Assembly: GCF_042666435.1 (NCBI RefSeq)
Contig: NZ_JBHTDC010000002.1
Coordinates: 186,001-250,000, forward strand
Direction: 5' to 3'
DNA length: 64,000 bases
Source: Allosphingosinicella sp042666435
GTDB lineage: Bacteria > Pseudomonadota > Alphaproteobacteria > Sphingomonadales > Sphingomonadaceae
Part shown: in pieces, positions 9,029 to 17,554 of the stretch
How the letters are laid out: every line of letters begins with the position of its first letter
Numbering within the stretch: position 1 is the first letter of the stretch
Notes under the pieces: generated by a model
The model's input: only the letters and a program-made list of their open reading frames with translations
Databases searched by the model: none
Told to the model about the DNA's origin: nothing
Translations under genes and position numbers: made by a program

Positions 9029-9043
9029 CGCGTCTCCATGTCT

Positions 9044-9083
9044 GTTCGGCCGAACTATTCCGGATACGAAGCTTCGGGAATAG
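9044..9083. promoter_or_regulatory. nested palindromes upstream of the RTX gene
   Basis: Three perfect dyads sit 16-55 bp upstream of the RTX start: GTTCGGCCGAAC at 9044-9055, CTATTCC/GGAATAG arms at 9055-9061 and 9077-9083, and CGAAGCTTCG at 9067-9076 inside the latter. They could be operator sites or a 5' UTR hairpin. No regulator can be assigned. Confidence 0.4.
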
Positions 9084-9264
9084 ATTCAACCATGTACAGG
9101 CTGAAGCGGCGTGCATCGCGCGTTGAGGACGGCCCGGCGGAGCCATTTTCGTACCGCACGAAAAATGAACGATCGGGCTGGGATTTGCGATCACCATCGC
9201 GGTGAGGTTGCAAGTAGCGCGCGGAGCCGGGAACCGGGGGCGAGTCCGGCTCGTTCGCCAGCGC

Positions 9265-9603
9265 ATGATCTTCCTCATCTCATCGGTCACGGCGGCCATG
9301 ATCGGCTACATGGCCTGGCGCTTGCTGTTCCGGATGCGCGGCGACCGGATCCGAACGGAGCGAAAGCTCACGCGCGGCAAATTCGCCTTTCGCCCGAAGG
9401 AGCGCCTTCGCTTCCTGCTGCGCCGGTCCTTCGATGTGTCGCCCAATGAACCCGAATGGGAAGCTCCGCTCCTTTCCAGCCTCGCCCGCATCCCGGCCGG
9501 ATCGCGCCCACCCATTCCGGTGGCGACCGGCGATGACGACGAAGACGCGCGCGAACCGCGCCAGCCGACGAGACCAAGCGAGGCGGTCGGTCGGGCGGAT
9601 TAG
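9265..9603 (+). CDS. hypothetical membrane-anchored protein
   Basis: A 112-residue product starting at ATG 9265 with an N-terminal hydrophobic helix (MIFLISSVTAAMIGYMAW) followed by a strongly basic stretch (RMRGDRIRTERKLTRGK) and an acidic, proline-containing tail. The helix followed by positive residues predicts a single-pass inner membrane protein with a cytoplasmic tail. No family is recognised and other frames are also open here, so the call is tentative. It sits between the RTX gene (divergent) and the histidine kinase. Confidence 0.4.
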   Translation: MIFLISSVTAAMIGYMAWRLLFRMRGDRIRTERKLTRGKFAFRPKERLRFLLRRSFDVSPNEPEWEAPLLSSLARIPAGSRPPIPVATGDDDEDAREPRQPTRPSEAVGRAD

Positions 9604-9702
9604 ATATCCGTCCGGGAATTTCTGCGAACTGAAACGAACCAAAAGGAACGGTCAGCATCGATTCTCGTTTCGTTTTGCGGACTTACAATGCACAGGGAGG
9701 GC

Positions 9703-11634
9703 ATGGCCGAAGTTGACACCCTAGCCGGGGACGGCAATCGCTTTGAGCTTCTCGTCCAGAGCATCACCGACTACGCCATCTACATGCTCGATCCGCAAGG
9801 GCGCGTGACGAGTTGGAACGCGGGCGCCGAGCGGTTCAAAGGCTATGCGGCCGACGAGATAATCGGCCAACATTTCTCTCGCTTCTACACTCCCGAAGAG
9901 CGCGAGCAGGGCATTCCCCGGATCGCGCTGGCCACGGCGGAGCGGGATGGCCGATTCGAGGCGCAAGGCTGGCGGGTCCGCAAGGACGGCAGCCGCTTCT
10001 GGGCCGACGTGGTGATCGATCCGATCCGCGACCCCGCCGGCAAGCTGGTCGGCTTCGCCAAGATCACGCGCGATCTCAGCGAGCGCCGGGCGGCCGAGGC
10101 TACGCTCCGCCAAAGCGAAGAGCGCTTCCGCCTGCTCGTTCAAAGCGTGACCGACTATGCGATCTACATGCTCGACCCGGAAGGACGCGTGAGCAGTTGG
10201 AACGCGGGCGCGGAGCGCTTCAAGGGCTATGCGGCGGACGAGATCATGGGCGAGCATTTCTCGCGCTTCTACCGCGAGGAGGATCGCGAGGCCGGCGTCC
10301 CTCATGCCGCGCTCGATACGGCCCGGCGCGAGGGACGCTTCGAAGCCGAAGGCTGGCGCGTGCGCAAGGACGGCTCCCGTTTCTGGGCCAGCGTGATCAT
10401 CGATCCGATCCGGGATGATGACGGCCAACTGGTCGGTTTCGCCAAGGTGACCCGCGACCTCACCGAGAAGCGCGCCATCGAGGAGCAGCTTCGCCAATCG
10501 CAGAAGATGGAAGCGGTCGGCCAGTTGACCGGCGGTCTTGCCCACGATTTCAACAATCTGCTGACTGGCATCAGCGGCAGCCTCGAAATGATGCAGATCC
10601 GGCTGGCGCAGGGGCGCACCGCCGAATTCGACCGCTATTTCATGGCGGCCCAGGGCGCGGTCAAAAGAGCCGCCGCCCTGACGCACCGCCTCCTCGCTTT
10701 CTCCCGGCGCCAGACGCTCGACCCCAAGCCGACCAACGTCAACCGATTGATTCACGGACTGGACGAACTGGTTCGACGAACGGTGGGGCCGGGCGTCGAT
10801 GTCGAGGTCGTCGGCGCCAGTGGTCTGTGGCCGACTTTGGTGGACCCCAACCAGCTGGAAAACGCCATTCTCAACCTGTGCATAAACGCCCGCGACGCGA
10901 TGCCGGACGGCGGAAAGCTGACCATCGAGACGACCAACAAATGGCTGGATGAAGCCGCATCCCGCCGCCAAGATCTGCCGGTCGGTCAATATGTCTCGGT
11001 CTGCGTGACGGATACCGGCACCGGCATGACTCCCGAGGTCGCCGCGAAAGCCTTTGATCCTTTCTTCACGACCAAGCCGCTGGGAGAAGGCACGGGGCTT
11101 GGGCTGTCGATGATCTACGGGTTCGTCCGGCAGTCGGGCGGGCAGGTCAGAATCTACTCGGAATTGGGTCAGGGCACCACGATGTGCCTCTACCTCCCGC
11201 GGCACGACGAGGATGTTCCGTGGGAGGAAGAAGACGTGTTTTCGCTCCCGCCCGAGCCAACCGGCGAGGGCGAGGTGGTACTGGTGATCGACGACGAGCC
11301 CACGATCCGGATGCTCATCGCGGAGGTGCTGGGGGAAGCCGGCTATGCGGTGATCGAGGCGCCGGACGGACCCGCCGGCCTTCGAGTCCTGGAATCCAAT
11401 GCCCGCATAGACCTTTTGATCACCGACGTGGGCCTGCCCGGCGGCTTGAACGGCCGACAGGTGGCGGACGCGGCACGAGCCGCCCGGCCCCATCTCAAAG
11501 TGCTGTTCATTACCGGCTATGCGGAGAATGCGATCATCGGCCGCGGACGCCTGGAGAAAGGCATGCATGTCCTGACCAAGCCGTTTCAGATGGAGGCTCT
11601 CGCCGAGCGCATCCGCCAGATCATCGAGAATTAG
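9703..11634 (+). CDS. PAS-PAS hybrid sensor histidine kinase with receiver domain
   Basis: A 643-residue cytosolic sensor with no membrane segments. Two PAS domains (about residues 14-125 and 142-253) are close copies sharing DYAIYMLDP, SWNAGAERFKGYAADEI and GWRVRKDGSRFWA. Then come the dimerisation/phosphoacceptor helix with His281 in LAHDFNNLL, a HATPase domain with NLCINARDAMPDGG and GEGTGLGLSM, and a C-terminal receiver with phosphoacceptor Asp575 (LITDVGLPGG) and DDEPTIR. Such soluble PAS hybrids sense redox, oxygen or light; no heme- or flavin-specific motif is evident. ATG 9703 follows an AGGGAGG at 9694-9700; 9688 is the alternative. No partner response regulator is adjacent. Confidence 0.92.
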   Translation: MAEVDTLAGDGNRFELLVQSITDYAIYMLDPQGRVTSWNAGAERFKGYAADEIIGQHFSRFYTPEEREQGIPRIALATAERDGRFEAQGWRVRKDGSRFWADVVIDPIRDPAGKLVGFAKITRDLSERRAAEATLRQSEERFRLLVQSVTDYAIYMLDPEGRVSSWNAGAERFKGYAADEIMGEHFSRFYREEDREAGVPHAALDTARREGRFEAEGWRVRKDGSRFWASVIIDPIRDDDGQLVGFAKVTRDLTEKRAIEEQLRQSQKMEAVGQLTGGLAHDFNNLLTGISGSLEMMQIRLAQGRTAEFDRYFMAAQGAVKRAAALTHRLLAFSRRQTLDPKPTNVNRLIHGLDELVRRTVGPGVDVEVVGASGLWPTLVDPNQLENAILNLCINARDAMPDGGKLTIETTNKWLDEAASRRQDLPVGQYVSVCVTDTGTGMTPEVAAKAFDPFFTTKPLGEGTGLGLSMIYGFVRQSGGQVRIYSELGQGTTMCLYLPRHDEDVPWEEEDVFSLPPEPTGEGEVVLVIDDEPTIRMLIAEVLGEAGYAVIEAPDGPAGLRVLESNARIDLLITDVGLPGGLNGRQVADAARAARPHLKVLFITGYAENAIIGRGRLEKGMHVLTKPFQMEALAERIRQIIEN

Positions 11635-11780
11635 GCACAAGCGGATGGCGAGAATGCGGGCGCGCCCTGCGCCAAAGCCGGCTTGTCGCTCGTAGACGCG
11701 GGCGCCACCCGCCGGTCAGACGACGGTTCACTACGAGGAGAGCCTGCCGTTCTCTCGGCGACTTCACACTCCGAGAAAAA

Positions 11781-11856
11781 TGGTGGAGCCTAGCGGGATC
11801 GAACCGCTGACCTCTACACTGCCAGTGTAGCGCTCTCCCAGCTGAGCTAAGGCCCC
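11781..11856 (-). tRNA. tRNA-Ala (GGC anticodon)
   Basis: Read on the minus strand, the 76-nt sequence starts GGGGCCTTAGCTCAGCTGGG and folds as a cloverleaf with anticodon arm CTACA-CTGGCAG-TGTAG, giving anticodon GGC, and a T arm containing GGTTCGATCC. The 3' CCA is encoded (11781-11783), followed directly by a run of five T on the minus strand. Confidence 0.97.
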
Positions 11857-11935
11857 ATATCCAATTTCGCACAGCCCCGGCTCCGAGACGCCGGGCTGGC
11901 CCGCCAGCCGAAGCCTGGGGCTAAGGCTGGTGGGC

Positions 11936-11959
11936 GCCGCCTCTATGACAGGAGGCGGC
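11936..11959. terminator. hairpin downstream of the zinc-ribbon gene
   Basis: A perfect 8-bp stem GCCGCCTC/GAGGCGGC with an 8-nt loop lies 17 bp beyond the stop of the minus-strand zinc-ribbon gene; a second perfect 7-bp stem (GGCTGGC/GCCAGCC) follows at 11894-11909. Neither has a clear T run, so this is a weak terminator call. Confidence 0.4.
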
Positions 11960-11975
11960 CTTTGCCAAGAGCTTT

Positions 11976-12299
11976 TCAGCTCTCTTCGTCGTCGTCGCCC
12001 TTCTTGGCGACCCCGATATCGTCGTCGCCGCCCAGATCGACCTCGTCGTCGGGATTCTCCTCGGCATCCTCGTCGATGTCGAGATCGTCGTCGGCGAGGT
12101 CCGAATCCGCTTTCTCCGGCTCCGCGACTTCCTTCTTGGGCGCGTCGAACGGCATCGGCTGCTTGGACTTGAGCACCGGCTCGGGCTCCCACGAGACGCC
12201 GCATTCGATGCAGGTCGCCGGGTCGTCCTTGCCGAGATCGTAGAAGCGGGTGCCGCATTTCGGGCAGGTCCGCTTGGTGCCCCATTCAGCCTTCACCAT
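11976..12299 (-). CDS. TIGR02300 family (FYDLN acid) zinc-ribbon protein
   Basis: A 107-residue protein with an N-terminal zinc ribbon (CPKCGTRFYDLGKDDP, then CIECG) and a very acidic C-terminal half rich in Asp/Glu (for example DDDLDIDEDAEENPDDE). This is the layout of the alphaproteobacterial TIGR02300 family of unknown function, named for its FYDL motif and acid tail. Start at ATG 12299 gives MVKAEWGTKRTCPKCG, the family N-terminus; GGAG lies 10 nt upstream. Divergent from aroA. Function unknown. Confidence 0.9.
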   Translation of the reverse strand: MVKAEWGTKRTCPKCGTRFYDLGKDDPATCIECGVSWEPEPVLKSKQPMPFDAPKKEVAEPEKADSDLADDDLDIDEDAEENPDDEVDLGGDDDIGVAKKGDDDEES

Positions 12300-12432
12300 C
12301 GGTGAAACATCTCCGAAAGAATTGAAAAAAGCGGCCGCGCCGTCGAGGTTTGGCCGGGTCGCCGCGCGCCTTGCCACATGGGGTGCGCGCTGTCAAAAGC
12401 CAAGCCGCCGCCCCGGCCATCGCAGGAAAGAC

Positions 12433-13767
12433 ATGACGCGCAGCAAGGCTCAGCCGATGGCGTTCGGACCCGGCGGGCCGCTCGTCGGCGCCGCTTCGGT
12501 TCCCGGCGACAAATCGATCTCCCACCGCGCACTGATGCTCGCCGCCATGGCGGTCGGGCGCAGTCGCATCCTTGGCCTGTCCGACGGCGGCGACGTCTTG
12601 TCGACCGTAGCGGCGCTCCAGGCGATGGGGGTCCGGATCGCGCGTCGCGGCGATGGCTGGGAGGTGGACGGGGTCGGCGCCGGCGGCCTGCTCCAGCCGC
12701 GCGGCGCGCTCGACATGGGCAATTCGGGCACCTCCACCCGCCTGCTGATGGGCCTGATCGCCAGCCACCCCGTCACCGCCACCTTCATCGGCGACGCCTC
12801 GCTTGCTCGCCGCCCGATGGACCGGGTGATCGCGCCGCTGCGGCGGATCGGGGCGGACATCGCCGCCGCCCCCGGCGGGCGTTTGCCGCTCACCCTGCGC
12901 GGCCTCTCCCCCGCCGCGCCGGCCGACTTCCGGCTGAGCGTCGCGTCGGCCCAGGTCAAGTCGGCGCTGCTGCTCGCCGGCCTCAACATGCCGGGCGTGA
13001 CGCGGGTGATCGAACCGGTCCCGACCCGCGATCATAGCGAGCGGATGCTCAAGGCGTTCGGCGCCGACATCGAGGTGGCGGAGGGCACGGAGGGCACGGG
13101 CGGTGAACGGATCATCTCGCTCACCGGCGAGGCCCAGCTCTCGCCCCGCGACGTCCACGTGCCGGGCGACCCCTCGTCCGCCGCTTTCCTGATCGTCGCG
13201 GCGCTGATCGTGCCCGGCTCCGAGGTCCGGATCGAGGGCGTCGGCGTCAATCCAATGCGGGCCGGCCTGTTCCGGCTGCTCGAGGCGATGGGCGCGGACC
13301 TCACTTTCTCCAACCGGCGCGAATCGGGCGGAGAGCCGGTCGCCGACCTCGTCGCCCGCCACTCCCCGCTGCGCGCGGTCGACGTGCCGCCCGAGCTCGT
13401 CCCCGCGATGATTGACGAATTCCCCGCTTTCTTCATCGCCGCCGCCTTCGCGAAGGGGACGAGCCGCGCCCGCGGCCTCGCCGAGCTGCGCGTCAAGGAA
13501 TCGGACCGGATCGCCGCCATGGCCGAGGGGCTCGGCGCGATCGGCGCGGCGGTGGAGGAGGAAGGGGACGGCCTCACCCTCCACGGCAGCGGCGGCGCCC
13601 TCCCCGGCGGCGCCCGCATCGCCTCGCGCCTCGACCATCGCATCGCGATGAGCTTCGCGGTGGCTGGCCTCCGCTGCTCCGAGCCGGTAACGGTCGACGA
13701 CATGACCCCCGTTTCGACCAGCTTCCCCGGCTTCGCCGCCGCTTTGTCCGGGCTCCACGCCTCATGA
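12433..13767 (+). CDS. aroA: 3-phosphoshikimate 1-carboxyvinyltransferase (EPSP synthase)
   Basis: A 444-residue enzyme joining phosphoenolpyruvate to shikimate-3-phosphate, the sixth step of the shikimate pathway to aromatic amino acids. Substrate-binding motifs are clear: GDKSISHRALMLAA near residue 29, LDMGNSGTSTRLLMG near 95, and the C-terminal LRVKESDRI and DHRIAMSFAV segments. ATG 12433 follows AGGAAAG at 12424-12430. The stop overlaps the cmk start as ATGA, so the two are translationally coupled. Confidence 0.97.
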   Translation: MTRSKAQPMAFGPGGPLVGAASVPGDKSISHRALMLAAMAVGRSRILGLSDGGDVLSTVAALQAMGVRIARRGDGWEVDGVGAGGLLQPRGALDMGNSGTSTRLLMGLIASHPVTATFIGDASLARRPMDRVIAPLRRIGADIAAAPGGRLPLTLRGLSPAAPADFRLSVASAQVKSALLLAGLNMPGVTRVIEPVPTRDHSERMLKAFGADIEVAEGTEGTGGERIISLTGEAQLSPRDVHVPGDPSSAAFLIVAALIVPGSEVRIEGVGVNPMRAGLFRLLEAMGADLTFSNRRESGGEPVADLVARHSPLRAVDVPPELVPAMIDEFPAFFIAAAFAKGTSRARGLAELRVKESDRIAAMAEGLGAIGAAVEEEGDGLTLHGSGGALPGGARIASRLDHRIAMSFAVAGLRCSEPVTVDDMTPVSTSFPGFAAALSGLHAS

Positions 13768-14381
13768 TCGTCGCCGTCGACGGCCCCGCCGCCAGCGGCA
13801 AGGGCACCCTCGCCCGCGCGCTTGCCGCGCATCTCGGCCTGCCCCACATGGACACCGGCTTGCTCTACCGCGCCGTCGCCTTGAACCTGCTCAGATGGGG
13901 CGGCGACCCGGACAGCGAGTTCGCCGCCGCCCGCGCCTGCGATTTCTCGCAGCTCGATTTCGCCGATCCCGAGCTCAAGAGCGAGACGGTGGGCGGGGTC
14001 GCCTCGCGCGTCTCGGCTTACCCGATGGTGCGCTCCGCCCTGGTCGAGCGGCAGCAGAGCTTCGCCCGCCAGCCCGGCGGCGCGGTGCTCGACGGCCGCG
14101 ACATCGGCACCGTCATCGCGCCCGAGGCTCATGCCAAATTGTTCGTCACCGCCTCGCCGGAGGTCCGCGCCCGCCGCCGCGCCGAGGAGCTCGCCCGGCT
14201 CGGCGTCCACGCCCATTATGAGGACGTGCTCATCGACATCCGCGCCCGCGACGAGCGCGACACCGGCCGCGCCGCCGCCCCCCTATGCCCCGCCGCCGAC
14301 GCTCTTCTCCTCGACACGAGCGACCTCACGATCGAAGCCGCCATCGCCCGGGCCGTCGCGCTCGTCGAGAGCCGCCGCTAG
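13764..14381 (+). CDS. cmk: cytidylate kinase
   Basis: A 205-residue (d)CMP kinase. The P-loop GPAASGKGT, the MDTGLLYRAVA nucleoside segment and LDGRDIGTVIAPEA are all visible, and RARRRAEELARLG fits the lid region. It phosphorylates CMP/dCMP for nucleotide supply. It starts inside the aroA stop codon (ATGA). In most Proteobacteria rpsA follows directly; here about 4.3 kb of unrelated genes separates cmk from rpsA. Confidence 0.96.
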   Translation: MIVAVDGPAASGKGTLARALAAHLGLPHMDTGLLYRAVALNLLRWGGDPDSEFAAARACDFSQLDFADPELKSETVGGVASRVSAYPMVRSALVERQQSFARQPGGAVLDGRDIGTVIAPEAHAKLFVTASPEVRARRRAEELARLGVHAHYEDVLIDIRARDERDTGRAAAPLCPAADALLLDTSDLTIEAAIARAVALVESRR

Positions 14382-14557
14382 AGCCCCCTAGGGAAGTCGG
14401 GAGACGGGACGAGTTGCGCCTGCTCCCCCTCCCGAAATTTCACTATCACTAGACTCTCGCGCTACAGAAGCGCAGCCTCGATGCTCCTGTATGAGTGTTC
14501 GGGAGTGGAACCCCGGTCGGAATATCGCCATCTGCATCAACTTGGGGATCAGGCCCG

Positions 14558-15916
14558 ATGAGCGGGAAGGCCAAGGCGAGCCGTAGAAGCTTTATCTCGT
14601 TCTTGGGGGGTAGCGGCGTGGCCATCGCGGCCGCCCCACTAGCCAACCTGTCGGCGCGCAAAGCCCGGCTTCCCAATATCGTCCTGATCACGGCCGACGA
14701 CCTTGGATATGGCGACCTGAGCAGCTACGGCCGCGCCGACTTCCAGACGCCGGTTTTGGACCGGCTTGCATCGCAGGGCACCCGGTTCACGCAGGCTTAC
14801 GCGATCGCGCCGGTTTGTACGCCGACCCGGGTCGGCCTGATGACCGGCCGCTATCCGGCCCGAACTCCCATCGGCCTTCGAGAACCGCTGACGCTATCCT
14901 CTGAGGACCGCGAGCTGGGGCTGGATCCCGCGCATCCAACCCTGTCCTCGCTCCTCAAGCGGGCTGGATACAGGAATGGCCTGTTCGGGAAATGGCATCT
15001 GGGAATCCGATCTGAATTTCACCCCAACCGACATGGCTTCGACGAATTCTTTGGTCCGCTCTCGGGAGCCGTCGACTACATCTCCCACAGCGATCCAACA
15101 GGGCGGCACGACCTGCACCGCAATGGAGACGCGGTACGGGCAACGGGCTATCTGACGGATCTGATAGCGGACGAGGCGGTGCGGTTCATTCGACAGCGGC
15201 GGGAGCCGTTTTTTCTCAACCATCAGGGCACCGCGCCGCATTCGCCGTGGCAGCGACCGGGAGACCCGCCGATGGGTCCAAGCCACGGACCGTTCGACAT
15301 CGGTCCCCCCGACCGATTTCCCGATATGATGAGGGCTCTGGATGGCGCGGTAGGTCGGATCCTGGCTGCCCTGGATGATACCGGCGTCGCCGAGCGCACG
15401 CTCGTCATTTTCACGAGCGACAATGGAGGCAAGCAATATTCGAACATGGCCGGACTGGCACGCGGCAAAGGGCATTTGTGGGAGGGTGGGCTACGCGTTC
15501 CAGCTTTCGTGCGCTGGCCCAGCGTCATTCCTTCGGGCGAGACGACGCGGCAGGTGGCAACGACGCTCGACTGGACCGCGACGATCCTTGCCGCAGCAGG
15601 GGTGCCGCCCGCGCCCTCGCACCCGCTGGACGGCATGAACCTGCTGCCTGTCCTGGCTGGCGGGGAGCCGATCGATCGCATGATTTTCTGGCGGACTGCG
15701 CAGCGTCTTCAACAGAAGGCTGTCAGGGATCGCGGCTGGAAGTATCTCCGCGATCAAGATCGCGAGTACCTGTTCGATCTCGTCCTGGATCCGGGAGAGC
15801 GAAGCGATCTGAAGGGCGCGGAACCGGAGATCCTGCAAAGGCTCAAGGCCAGCTACGCACTATGGGATAGGGAGATGCTGCCGGCGGTCCCAATCAAGCG
15901 CGGCGGGCCCGCTTAG
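14558..15916 (+). CDS. arylsulfatase-type sulfatase, Tat-exported
   Basis: A 452-residue sulfatase that hydrolyses sulfate esters. The formylglycine site is Cys87 in CTPTRVGLMTGR, the C-x-P-x-R consensus that needs post-translational conversion; metal ligands are in LITADDLGYGD and TSDNGG, and GKWHLG is also family-typical. The N-terminus SRRSFISFLGGSGVAIAAAP is a twin-arginine signal, predicting a periplasmic or secreted enzyme. ATG 14558 chosen because the twin-arginine motif follows closely; 14495 is an alternative. No formylglycine-generating enzyme is in the window. The natural substrate is unknown. The gene looks inserted between cmk and rpsA. Confidence 0.9.
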   Translation: MSGKAKASRRSFISFLGGSGVAIAAAPLANLSARKARLPNIVLITADDLGYGDLSSYGRADFQTPVLDRLASQGTRFTQAYAIAPVCTPTRVGLMTGRYPARTPIGLREPLTLSSEDRELGLDPAHPTLSSLLKRAGYRNGLFGKWHLGIRSEFHPNRHGFDEFFGPLSGAVDYISHSDPTGRHDLHRNGDAVRATGYLTDLIADEAVRFIRQRREPFFLNHQGTAPHSPWQRPGDPPMGPSHGPFDIGPPDRFPDMMRALDGAVGRILAALDDTGVAERTLVIFTSDNGGKQYSNMAGLARGKGHLWEGGLRVPAFVRWPSVIPSGETTRQVATTLDWTATILAAAGVPPAPSHPLDGMNLLPVLAGGEPIDRMIFWRTAQRLQQKAVRDRGWKYLRDQDREYLFDLVLDPGERSDLKGAEPEILQRLKASYALWDREMLPAVPIKRGGPA

Positions 15917-15987
15917 GCCACTCAAAAGTAACTCAGCCAGGGGTTGGAAAGCGAAAGTTCGAGGTTCAAGCTTCGGAGCGGAAAACG

Positions 15988-16815
15988 TCAAGCCGGTTGC
16001 GCAGTTCCGGCGATTGGCACGGCCGGGCGCCTGCCCGCCTGCCAACCGGCCCAGCTGGTGAGCGCGCCAGCTGCGACGCCGGTCGCCACTATGGCTGCGC
16101 TCGGCGCATTGCCAAGCATCACCATCAGGGACTTGAACCACGCCGTGTCCCCCAATGGCCCCATCGTCAGCATCTGCGCAACGATGAACAATCCGGCGAC
16201 GAGGAACGGCGTCGCCTTCTCCCGATATTTGAGCCAGACGGCCGCGATAAAGGCGAGTTCTATCGCCATCGACCAGAGGATCGCCGGCATGATCCGGTGC
16301 AGGTCCTCCGCCCCCCCGATCGTCAGCCCCGGCATATACTGGTTGAGGACTCGACCGAACGGGGATTCGAACAGGATCAGCGACGTCGTCAGCATGTAGC
16401 CGGAGTGAATCCAGACCTCCCGCCGGTATTTGAGAGCTCGATAATAGACGGTGACATAGGCGGCGATAGCGAGCGCCAGTCCGATCAGGAAGGGGCCGCC
16501 GAACATCATGCGGACCGGATGGTCGGCGGCGGCATAGCCTTTCGCCGTCACGTCGATGATCGCCGCAAGCCCGCCGATCAGGAACGGAAAGAGCAGGAGA
16601 CTGGACAGTCCAACCGCTCGGTGAAGCGACAGCCGTCCGTGATGCGCGGTCCAGCTTTGCGCCAAAACCACCATCACCCAAAGGCTTGCGGCGACGCCGT
16701 GAGCGTGGAACTGCCAGGGCACGCTGCCCCAAACAGCGAAATAGCTCGGCCAGAAGCCGGCCGCGATCACCGCCATGACCAGCAGCACGTAAACGTAAGC
16801 TCGTGGATACGGCAT
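15988..16815 (-). CDS. multi-pass membrane protein, unknown function
   Basis: A 275-residue protein with about eight hydrophobic helices, including YVYVLLVMAVIAAGFWPSYF at the start and several conserved-looking His residues (WQFHAHGVAAS, HHGRLSLHRAVG, WIHSGYML) that might bind heme or metal; that last point is inference. ATG 16815 is preceded by an AAGGGG ribosome site 6 nt away; Met at 16821 or 16851 are alternatives. It lies beside a small secreted protein on the same strand and a divergent LytTR-type regulator. Confidence 0.75.
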   Translation of the reverse strand: MPYPRAYVYVLLVMAVIAAGFWPSYFAVWGSVPWQFHAHGVAASLWVMVVLAQSWTAHHGRLSLHRAVGLSSLLLFPFLIGGLAAIIDVTAKGYAAADHPVRMMFGGPFLIGLALAIAAYVTVYYRALKYRREVWIHSGYMLTTSLILFESPFGRVLNQYMPGLTIGGAEDLHRIMPAILWSMAIELAFIAAVWLKYREKATPFLVAGLFIVAQMLTMGPLGDTAWFKSLMVMLGNAPSAAIVATGVAAGALTSWAGWQAGRRPAVPIAGTAQPA

Positions 16816-16957
16816 TCGCATCCCCTTCCCGCTGGGAGCGGAAAGTAACATGAAAGCGGCCCTGATGCGCGAAGAAAACTCGCAGGTTGCTGGATTGCGT
16901 GCCGAAGATAATGACAGGAGGCGCCTGAGCCCCGGCGCCGCCCGCCCGTCCTGCCCG

Positions 16958-17422
16958 TTACCGCGCCCGCTGGGACTGAGGCTGGGACTGGTAGGTCGAA
17001 GGCCGCTTCTGGGCCACCATCGGGAAGGTTTCGCCGCCGTGGTAGGTTACGGTTCCGCACATAAGGTCGCCCTTGGCCGAGAGCGTTCCGTCGAACAGGA
17101 CATCACCCTCGGTGGAGGCGACAACCATGTGGATATAGTTGCCGGTCAAGGTGATATTGCGCAGGACGACGGGCGCGGTCCTCGCCGGGGCCAGCGATCC
17201 GCCATAGTCGGCGCCGACGAAGCCAATCGACATGAGGCCGAAACTGGGCGTCCCCCGGGGAACCATCAGGAAATCCCAATGGCCGTGGAGGTTCGGGGCC
17301 TCGCCGGCCGCCGCAGCATCTCCCGCGTCGCAGGTCATAGCGATCGACGTCGCGGGCTGTGCAGCAACCGCTGCAGGGGCAGCAATGGCGGCGGCCATGG
17401 CAAGCGTCATCAAGCGTTTCAT
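16958..17422 (-). CDS. small exported protein, unknown function
   Basis: A 154-residue product with a clear signal peptide (MKRLMTLAMAAAIAAPAAVAAQ) and a mature part that looks beta-rich (HWDFLMVPRGTPSFGLMS, DVLFDGTLSAKGDLMCG). Two Cys residues (MTCDAG and LMCGTV) could form a disulfide in the periplasm. Start at 17422 has GGAG 8 nt upstream; 17428 is alternative. It diverges from the LytTR regulator gene with 132 bp between starts, so that regulator is its likely controller. No family recognised. Confidence 0.72.
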   Translation of the reverse strand: MKRLMTLAMAAAIAAPAAVAAQPATSIAMTCDAGDAAAAGEAPNLHGHWDFLMVPRGTPSFGLMSIGFVGADYGGSLAPARTAPVVLRNITLTGNYIHMVVASTEGDVLFDGTLSAKGDLMCGTVTYHGGETFPMVAQKRPSTYQSQPQSQRAR

Positions 17423-17554
17423 CGTCATTTCTCCATGTTGGATAGGCTTTGGGGCGCGGATCGCGCCGGCTGCGATTGCCATCCGCCTGTCTGCGCCGCA
17501 TCGACAAGCCGGGATTTCGCCAATAGTTTTGAGTTTTTCGCCAATGTGGGAAGC

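Noticed and set aside
11640..11780. Possible terminator or small RNA after the histidine kinase gene
   Set aside because: Only a weak GAGAG/CTCTC pairing is visible with no T run; not enough to support a feature.
12286..13758. Minus-strand open frame of 490 codons opposite aroA
   Set aside because: aroA carries all EPSP synthase motifs; the antisense frame has no motif and an implausible composition.
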